From positions 992,001 through 1,056,000 of the forward strand of contig CP128857.1 of assembly GCA_030388725.1 (NCBI GenBank): a DNA stretch of 64,000 bases. Reading direction: 5' to 3'. Below are positions 58,289 to 64,000 of the stretch, in pieces (position 1 is the stretch's first letter; each line of letters begins with the position of its first letter). The translations under genes were made by a program, and so were the position numbers. The notes below the pieces were generated by a model, which was given only the letters and a program-made list of their open reading frames with translations, searched no databases and was not told the DNA's origin. The stretch comes from Prodigiosinella aquatilis. Its GTDB lineage: Bacteria > Pseudomonadota > Gammaproteobacteria > Enterobacterales > Enterobacteriaceae.

Positions 58289-59598
58289 TGGAAGTTATCA
58301 ATGTCAGTTATAAAGACCATGTGGTCGGCGCCGTAAGTTTTGATACGGACACCGGGCTTGGTGCTTTCGAATACGATCCTGGTTTCATCAAGAAAGGCAT
58401 AGAACTCGCTCCTCTGAAAATGCCTTTAGCAAAACGCATCTATAGTTTCCCGGAACTGAATTTTAATACCTTTAAGGGGTTGCCCGGCTTAATCGCAGAT
58501 TCACTGCCTGATGATTTTGGCAACGCGGTACTTAATGCATGGGTCGCCGCACAAGGTAAATCTCCCAGCGCAATTACGCCACTCCAAAGGCTCCAATATA
58601 CCGGGAAACGTGGTATGGGGGCGCTTGAGTATATGCCCGCAACTAAAATGAGGGGGCTAAATGCAACGAAACAGGTTGAGATTAACGCCCTGATTTCTAT
58701 CGCACAGGAAATATTGGATTCTCGAAGCAACTTCGACGTTGAGCTTAACAAGGATGGTCAGGAAGACAGAGAAGCCATGCTGTCTTTGCTTTCCGTCGGT
58801 ATGAGTGCCGGTGGTGCAAGACCTAAAGCTGTTTTAGCTTTTAATGCAGACTTTACTCAGGCTCGTTCAGGCCAATCCAGTGTTCCTGCTGGGTTTACCC
58901 ATTACTTAATGAAATTTGACGGTGTAAGCGAACACAATAAGAACCAGGAGACTTTCGGTGATCCTTTGGGATTCTGTGCGATGGAATATGTTTATTACCT
59001 AATGGCTAAAAGCTGTGGCATTAACATGATGCCGTGTCGGTTATTACCTGAAGGAAATCGCAGACATTTCATCACACAACGATTCGACCGCCTCGGGAAC
59101 AAAAAAGTCCATGTCCAGACACTAAATGGTATTGCACACGTCGATTATAAAAAGCCGGGTTCATTTTCCTACTCAGAGCTTTTTAGTGTGGCAAGGCAAC
59201 TTAAATTGTCAGCAACTGATGCCGAACAGTTGTTAAGAAGAATGACATTCAATATTGTTGCTCGAAACCATGACGATCACTCCAAAAACGTGGCTTTCAT
59301 TTTAGGCGGAGATACGTGGTCGTTAGCTCCAGCCTACGACTTAGCCTACAGCTACAAGCCGGGAAGCCAATGGATAAACTGTCACTGGATGAGCTTGAAT
59401 GGCAAACGGGATGATTTTGTTCGCCAGGATTTTTATTCACTTGAAAAGTTGAGCCCACTTTTTACCAAAGGGCGCATCAACAACATCATTGATGAAACCA
59501 TCGAGACGGTATCTGGTTGGAGAAAACTCGCTGATATACAAGAGGTTCCAACATCATTGATAGATGAAGTTGAATCAAATTTAAGGTTAAAAATGTAG
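58282..59598 (+). CDS. hipA: HipA-family Ser/Thr kinase toxin
   Basis: The 438-residue protein has the full HipA layout: an N-terminal subdomain with GAFEYDPGFI, FNTFKGLPGLIADSLPDDFG, the ATP loop SVGMSAGGARPKAVLAF, the kinase motif FITQRFDRLGNKKV, the catalytic loop ARNHDDHSKNVAFIL and the metal residue in SLAPAYDLAYS. HipA kinases phosphorylate aminoacyl-tRNA synthetases and stop growth; the substrate of this one is unknown. Length and catalytic residues look intact. A second ATG at 58288 is possible. Confidence 0.93.
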   Translation: MVMEVINVSYKDHVVGAVSFDTDTGLGAFEYDPGFIKKGIELAPLKMPLAKRIYSFPELNFNTFKGLPGLIADSLPDDFGNAVLNAWVAAQGKSPSAITPLQRLQYTGKRGMGALEYMPATKMRGLNATKQVEINALISIAQEILDSRSNFDVELNKDGQEDREAMLSLLSVGMSAGGARPKAVLAFNADFTQARSGQSSVPAGFTHYLMKFDGVSEHNKNQETFGDPLGFCAMEYVYYLMAKSCGINMMPCRLLPEGNRRHFITQRFDRLGNKKVHVQTLNGIAHVDYKKPGSFSYSELFSVARQLKLSATDAEQLLRRMTFNIVARNHDDHSKNVAFILGGDTWSLAPAYDLAYSYKPGSQWINCHWMSLNGKRDDFVRQDFYSLEKLSPLFTKGRINNIIDETIETVSGWRKLADIQEVPTSLIDEVESNLRLKM

Positions 59599-59792
59599 TT
59601 TAAACACAAGCGCAGCGCTACAAACACATGATATACGTCAATTATTTATAGTATAAATAATTTAAGCTACGAGGAAAGCGGTGCGCGAATCGACGGAAAT
59701 GTAGATGATTCAGTGATTAAGGTGAACACTTTCCTCCTGCAATATCGGAAGTATATCGTATACCCGTAACGGCTAATCCACGATGGTGAACT

Positions 59793-61082
59793 ATGTCATA
59801 TTTTCCCCTTTTCAACTGGCGCTTCATCACTGGACTGGTGTTGACCGGGATTGTGGCGGGAATAGGCGGCATTCTCTTGACGTTGCTACTGCATGCTGTT
59901 CAGCATCTGGCCTATGGCTACAGCCTGAATCATATTTTGGGTCAACAACATTTTCTCGATGGCGTCACTGCGGCTGTTCCCTCACGTCGCTTTCTGACCA
60001 TGATGATGTGCGGCGTGGTAGCTGGCGCGGGATGGATGCTGCTGTATCGTTATGGACGCAAGCTGGTCAGCATCTCCGCCGCACTACAGAACTGTGCCGT
60101 CAGCATGCCGATCAGGGAGACGCTGATCCATATTGTTTTGCAGATAGTGACCGTGGGGTTAGGATCGCCTCTGGGGCGAGAAACCGCGCCTCGCGAGCTA
60201 GGCTCGTTATTCGCCTCTCACTTAAGCCAGCGTTGGTCCTTACTCCCTGAACAGGCGCGTGTCCTGATAGCCTGTGGCGCTGGCAGCGGTTTAGCCGCAG
60301 TCTATAATGTGCCGCTCGCTGGCGCCGTGTTTTCCATGGAGGTTTTGTTAAAAAAAACCGGACTGAAACTGACCTTCTGTGCGCTGCTCACCAGTGTACT
60401 TGCCACACTCACCGCCCGTTATGTACTGGGTGACAATTATCAGTATCCTCTCAATGCTACATTCCATATATCAAGTAGCCTGGTTATCTGGGCACTTCTG
60501 GTCGGCCCTATTTTCGGTGCGGCAGCCTGGCTATTTTCTCGTATGATGCACTCTGCCAAGCAATCGATACCACAGAATAAGCGCCTGCTTATTTTCAACC
60601 TGATTAATTTCACGTTGATGGGCGTACTGGTTCTCTGGCTACCGGAATTGCTTGGCAACGGGAAAGGTATTGCCGAAATGAGCTTTACCAGCCAGTTGTC
60701 AATAAGTTTGGCGCTACTGCTGTTAATCTGCAAAACAGGAGTGGTGTGGGGCTCGCTGAAAGCCGGCTCCCGAGGTGGATTATTGACCCCCAGCCTGAGT
60801 TGTGGTGCGCTGCTTGGGTATATTACCGGAGCAGTGTGGAACCTGTGGTTCCCGGAGTATGCGCCAGGCGCTTTCGCTCTTGTGGGAGCCACCGCATTTC
60901 TTGGTGCCGCAATGAACATGCCTTTCACCAGCATTGTGCTGATCGTGGAGTTTACGCATGTCGAGTCTGGTTTCTTGATACCACTGATCGTCGCGACGGC
61001 GGGTGCAACGCTAACCGGGCGTTATCTGCATAAACAGGATAAGATCACTCTTGTGCGCACCGGCGAAAAGCAAACGCCATAA
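59793..61082 (+). CDS. ClC-family chloride channel/antiporter (ClcB-like)
   Basis: The 429-residue protein has the multiple helices of ClC proteins. The gating motif appears as GSPLGRETAPRELGSLFASH, with the conserved glutamate of GREGP kept in GRETAP; the second ion-path element is VYNVPLAGAVFSMEVLL; and GGLLTPSLSCGALLGY and AAMNMPFTSIVLIVEFTH complete the C-terminal signature. The change GREGP to GRETAP is typical of the ClcB branch. It would exchange chloride and protons in acid resistance or set membrane potential. No ribosome site of note; a weak GGTGA precedes the ATG. Confidence 0.9.
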   Translation: MSYFPLFNWRFITGLVLTGIVAGIGGILLTLLLHAVQHLAYGYSLNHILGQQHFLDGVTAAVPSRRFLTMMMCGVVAGAGWMLLYRYGRKLVSISAALQNCAVSMPIRETLIHIVLQIVTVGLGSPLGRETAPRELGSLFASHLSQRWSLLPEQARVLIACGAGSGLAAVYNVPLAGAVFSMEVLLKKTGLKLTFCALLTSVLATLTARYVLGDNYQYPLNATFHISSSLVIWALLVGPIFGAAAWLFSRMMHSAKQSIPQNKRLLIFNLINFTLMGVLVLWLPELLGNGKGIAEMSFTSQLSISLALLLLICKTGVVWGSLKAGSRGGLLTPSLSCGALLGYITGAVWNLWFPEYAPGAFALVGATAFLGAAMNMPFTSIVLIVEFTHVESGFLIPLIVATAGATLTGRYLHKQDKITLVRTGEKQTP

Positions 61083-61265
61083 AAATAACGAAATTTAAAA
61101 CATCAATACAGTGAACTTATCACCAAAAAATATCCATATATCATTCAATTAGCAATGCCTTTAACTTGTTGTCGGAATCATTAATGAGTTTGATGGTTTA
61201 GTTTAACTATGTTGTAATTTTGTAGATTTCGCGCACTGAATCCGTGGGATGATGAGGGATGTGTT

Positions 61266-61895
61266 ATGCCAGAAATTCATAATGTGGTTGGTTTTGCTTT
61301 CATTGCATTGGGTCTGGTACTAACACCTGGCCCAAATATGGTTTATCTGATTTCTCGCTCGATTTGTCAGGGGCGAATGGCTGGATTAGTTTCATTGCTT
61401 GGCGTGGCAGCTGGTTTTGTTTTTTATATGTTGTGTGCCGCCTTTGGTATCACCACGTTTTTGATGATGGTGCCCTTTGCCTATGACACATTAAGGATTG
61501 CCGGTGTTTGCTATTTAATCTATCTTGCATGGCAAGCGGTGAAACCAGGTGGTAAATCTCCATTCAAGGTAAAAGCATTACCGCCAGATAGTAATAGAAA
61601 ATTGTTTACGATGGGATTGATTACCAACCTGCTTAACCCTAAGGCTGTTGTTATGTATCTCTCTTTATTGCCACAGTTTATTTCACCTGAACATGGCTCT
61701 GTTTTATATCAATCTCTATTTCTTGGTTTTATGCAAATTATTATCAGTGTTACTGTCAATGCCATTATTGCGATCAGTGCCGGCACAATTGCCGTATATC
61801 TTGCCAACCGTCCCACCTGGTTGCAGGTACAACGTTACCTGATGGGAACGGTATTGTTTGGCTTGGCGACAAAAATGATAATTGATAATAAATGA
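61266..61895 (+). CDS. LysE/RhtB-family amino acid exporter
   Basis: The 209-residue protein has six hydrophobic helices and the family start ALGLVLTPGPNMVYLISRSI, where the TPGPNM motif is diagnostic of RhtB/LysE exporters; GLITNLLNPKAVVMYLSLLP is the central signature. It exports an amino acid, often threonine, homoserine or a branched-chain one. The ATG follows GATGAGGGATG. Its stop is 74 bp before the O-methyltransferase start, so the two may be co-transcribed. Confidence 0.9.
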   Translation: MPEIHNVVGFAFIALGLVLTPGPNMVYLISRSICQGRMAGLVSLLGVAAGFVFYMLCAAFGITTFLMMVPFAYDTLRIAGVCYLIYLAWQAVKPGGKSPFKVKALPPDSNRKLFTMGLITNLLNPKAVVMYLSLLPQFISPEHGSVLYQSLFLGFMQIIISVTVNAIIAISAGTIAVYLANRPTWLQVQRYLMGTVLFGLATKMIIDNK

Positions 61896-61969
61896 CTTAC
61901 GCCTGGAACTGTCGGGCTGAATTGATATTCTTGCTATATTGTTATTTTCGTATTCACCGGAGGATCAGT

Positions 61970-62629
61970 ATGCAGCAGAAATGGCAGGATGTAGATGCGT
62001 ACCTGGAACGTAGTTTACTTCCGAAGAATGCTAATCTGGCGCAAACCCTGGCGCTGAATGCTGATCGGGGCTTGCCGCCACACGATGTGTCCTCTCTGCA
62101 AGGGCAATTTCTGATGCTAATGGTACAGATCAGTGGTGCACGGCGGGTACTGGAAATCGGCACGTTGGGGGGCTTTAGTACTCAATATATGGCGCGGGCG
62201 CTGCCGCCGAACGGCAATCTGGTCACGTTGGAGAAAGAAGCCGTCAATGCGGAGGTGGCGCGTGAGAATCTGCTGCGGGCCGGTTTGCAGGATCAGGTGA
62301 CAATTATTGTCGGCGAAGCGGCTCAGTCGTTACCAACTTTACAGCATCAGCCGCCATTTGATCTGATCTTCATTGATGCCGATAAACGGAACAGTCTGCT
62401 TTATCTGGAATGGGCTATCAAGCTCAGTTGTGTCGGAAGCGTAATCATTATGGATAATGTTATCCGCGGCGGCGCGATTGTTGATGTGCAGCGTGACGTG
62501 CATGCCGAAGGAATTTGCCAGATGCTGACCGCGGTGAAGGGGTTACCGGTGTTAACCGGCACCGCGTTGCAGACCGTTGGAAGTAAAGGCTGGGATGGTT
62601 TTGCCCTGTTTCGCGTACAAAATCGATAA
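61970..62629 (+). CDS. Class I SAM O-methyltransferase (CCoAOMT-like)
   Basis: The 219-residue protein is the size of small catechol/caffeoyl-CoA-type O-methyltransferases. It has the SAM loop RRVLEIGTLGGFSTQYMARA, VTLEKEAVNAEVARENLLRA, FDLIFIDADKRNSLLYLEWA with the metal-binding aspartates, and IIMDNVIRGGAIVD. It methylates a hydroxyl of a small aromatic or sugar-like substrate, not known here. ATG 61970 has GGAGG 7 bp upstream; the in-frame start at 61892 lacks one. Confidence 0.9.
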   Translation: MQQKWQDVDAYLERSLLPKNANLAQTLALNADRGLPPHDVSSLQGQFLMLMVQISGARRVLEIGTLGGFSTQYMARALPPNGNLVTLEKEAVNAEVARENLLRAGLQDQVTIIVGEAAQSLPTLQHQPPFDLIFIDADKRNSLLYLEWAIKLSCVGSVIIMDNVIRGGAIVDVQRDVHAEGICQMLTAVKGLPVLTGTALQTVGSKGWDGFALFRVQNR

Positions 62630-63106
62630 CCCTTCTTTGCTATTGTTATGTCCCTGAGACGAGAAGGTTGCGTTCAGTCTTTAACCATTGGTGTAGATGC
62701 GCTGATTTACATTATACGATTAAGTGAATATTTGGGGCCGGAGCCAATCGGGTTGAAGCCATCTGCCCTTGATTTTGTGTTCACTCTGTTTTCAAACCAA
62801 TCAACGAAAGCGAAGTCACTGTGGCAATACATCAATACCCCCCCGGAGTCGAGCGTAGACCGAGCAATATTGCGGTTACTTTTGAGTAAGGCGTTATTAC
62901 TGCCTTCTATGTGATAATTCTGTTCGGTGTTATTGTTCACTCAAATAATATGACACCAATAATAGTGAGATTAATTTCAGTTCAGGGAGTGGTTACTGTA
63001 TTAGTGAATATTGTCTTGAGTGGAGTTATTGCCTCGGGTAATACTCGTTTCATCTGTGATTTTTATATTAAAAATAAGAAAGTGCCACAAATTATGGTTC
63101 ACTTAA
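62630..63106. other. Region without a supported gene
   Basis: Frames of 88 codons (62648-62914) and 68 codons (62911-63117) on the plus strand and 77 codons on the minus strand overlap each other here. None has a convincing ribosome site or a family I recognise, so I leave the region as non-coding or unassigned, possibly a relic. Confidence 0.4.
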
Positions 63107-63754
63107 TCAGGAGATAATAATACCTAATTCTGAAATCAAAAAGGAAATCTGCCATGCGTCCAATTTAACCCCTGTAAGGTTGACTTTTCGTAAATCGAGT
63201 CCATGAAGCGATGAGCCTCTTAAGTCGCATTCGGTGAAATCGGCATCAGTCCATCGGATACCTGAAAACTCGCCATTAGAGAGATCCGAGCCTTTAAATA
63301 TAGCTTTCGTAATATCTGTTTCAAACCATTTGTTTTCCCTCAGTATACAATCTTCCATAATGATGCCTGCCAGGTTTGCATTGCTGAGATTGCAATTCTC
63401 TATTTTGCCCGAGCAGAAAAATTTATTTTTGGCAATTAAATTTGCAAAGCTGGCGTTTTCAAAATCTGCACCTATCAATCTACAGTTCAGAAATTCTGCG
63501 CCAAAAATATCGGCATAGCTAAAAGAGCTTAATGATAAATCACAGTTAATAAATTTGGTTTCTCTTATATTTCCATGATGGAATGAACATCCCATATTCC
63601 TCTCTTTATCATAGAAATTGCATGAAATAAAGGTAGCTCCACTTAGATTTCTCCGCGTAAATTCACATTCGGAAAAATCGGCTAACTCAACTGTTTCTCC
63701 GGTAATAACAGGAACATTTTCATTATTAAAATGTAAGGTTTTCAACGTTACCAC
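63107..63754 (-). CDS. qnr: Qnr-type pentapeptide-repeat protein
   Basis: The 215-residue protein is a pentapeptide-repeat right-handed beta-helix (many A/C(D/N)(L/F)XX units) of Qnr length. It shares the Qnr-specific segments: FISCNFYDKERNMGC (where Qnr proteins have CxFYDR...GC), the second break LIAKNKFFCSGKIENCNLSN (Qnr: MITTRxWFCSAYIT), RENKWFETDITKAIFKGSDL with GSDLSNGEF, and the C-terminal GVKLDAWQISFLI. Qnr proteins mimic DNA and protect gyrase and topoisomerase IV from quinolones and toxins. The start is a GTG at 63754; TTG at 63745 is the alternative. It is divergent from known QnrB/D/S but clearly of the family. Confidence 0.88.
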   Translation of the reverse strand: MVTLKTLHFNNENVPVITGETVELADFSECEFTRRNLSGATFISCNFYDKERNMGCSFHHGNIRETKFINCDLSLSSFSYADIFGAEFLNCRLIGADFENASFANLIAKNKFFCSGKIENCNLSNANLAGIIMEDCILRENKWFETDITKAIFKGSDLSNGEFSGIRWTDADFTECDLRGSSLHGLDLRKVNLTGVKLDAWQISFLISELGIIIS

Positions 63755-63758
63755 CCGG

Positions 63759-63971
63759 CTATCCAGTTCTCTTCTTATGACAGTATTTTGGTAATTCTAT
63801 TCGCTGAGTGTAATAGATTACTAACTCCTGACCAAATTTTGCTACAAGTTCAAGAATATTATCTCTATTCAGGAAGCCAGATTCAGCGCGCCACGACAAG
63901 GCGTGCTCGACATCCGAACGGTATGTCCGTGACCTCGATTTGGTGGCTGCTGCCACAGAGACTGATGTCAT
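63759..63971 (-). CDS. Small unrecognised ORF directly before the Qnr-like gene
   Basis: A 70-residue frame ends four bases before the GTG of the Qnr-like gene, in the same direction. It reads SVAAATKSRSRTYRSDVEHA, then LSWRAESGFLNRDNILELVA, and resembles no protein I know; the basic TYRSD segment has a vague likeness to the N-terminus of tyrosine recombinases. The upstream ribosome site is poor. It might be a leader peptide, a gene remnant or chance. Confidence 0.3.
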   Translation of the reverse strand: MTSVSVAAATKSRSRTYRSDVEHALSWRAESGFLNRDNILELVAKFGQELVIYYTQRIELPKYCHKKRTG

Positions 63972-64000
63972 GTACTACTCTATTTATATTGGTAAATCTG

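Noticed and set aside
62648..62940. Overlapping 88- and 77-codon ORFs on opposite strands
   Set aside because: Both are plausible by length but neither has a recognisable product; at most one could be real, and the evidence does not choose.

Overview
The window looks like an enterobacterial chromosome segment, most likely Serratia or a close relative. The main reason is an intact, collinear prodigiosin operon (pigA to pigN) at about 31.8-52.8 kb, together with Fur-type iron boxes and enterobacterial gene families. The species cannot be fixed from sequence alone. The pig operon is not flanked by the cueR/copA genes known from S. marcescens.

Region 1 (1-17.1 kb) is the best candidate for an undescribed system. 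It combines iron-uptake functions (a FhuA-type TonB receptor and a lone Tat-type substrate-binding protein), an EmrB-type exporter, a TetR regulator and an MmgE/PrpD-family enzyme cut by the window edge. Its eight-gene plus-strand operon encodes an EntE/DhbE-type ligase with an altered pocket, a type II thioesterase, a cysteine-synthase-fold PLP enzyme, an unknown protein, a covalent-flavin amine oxidase, a one-module KS-AT-ACP polyketide synthase, a Leu/Glu-dehydrogenase-like enzyme and an FGE/C-type-lectin-fold protein. A free-standing carrier protein lies just upstream. Three near-identical 20-bp operators sit on the promoters, two of them next to Fur boxes. I infer a TetR- and Fur-controlled metallophore pathway; the product is unknown.

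Region 2 (17.1-20.6 kb) is a graveyard of mobile DNA: a truncated P4-type integrase, an IS3-family element with an internal deletion, IS30, IS110 and second IS3 fragments, an intact GNAT acetyltransferase and the 3' part of an MFS gene.

Region 3 (20.6-30.9 kb) holds a ferric-reductase-like flavoprotein, a P-type ATPase and a CDF transporter. A sulfide/persulfide module follows: a BigR-type repressor with two YeeE-type membrane proteins and TauE on the minus strand, and a persulfide-dioxygenase-like enzyme plus a CoA-disulfide reductase-rhodanese on the plus strand, around a shared AT-rich palindrome.

Region 4 (31.8-52.8 kb) is pigA-N. PigI, G, A, J, H, M, F and N make the bipyrrole MBC, PigD, E and B make the monopyrrole MAP, PigC joins them, and PigL activates the carrier proteins. 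About 900 bp of AT-rich leader with hairpins precede pigA.

Region 5 (52.9-64 kb) has a TrmO/TsaA-like protein, a DUF364-like protein, an aromatic amino acid permease, an EamA transporter, an intact hipBA pair, a ClC-type channel, a LysE/RhtB exporter, an O-methyltransferase and a Qnr-type pentapeptide-repeat protein. No rRNA, tRNA or CRISPR array was seen.
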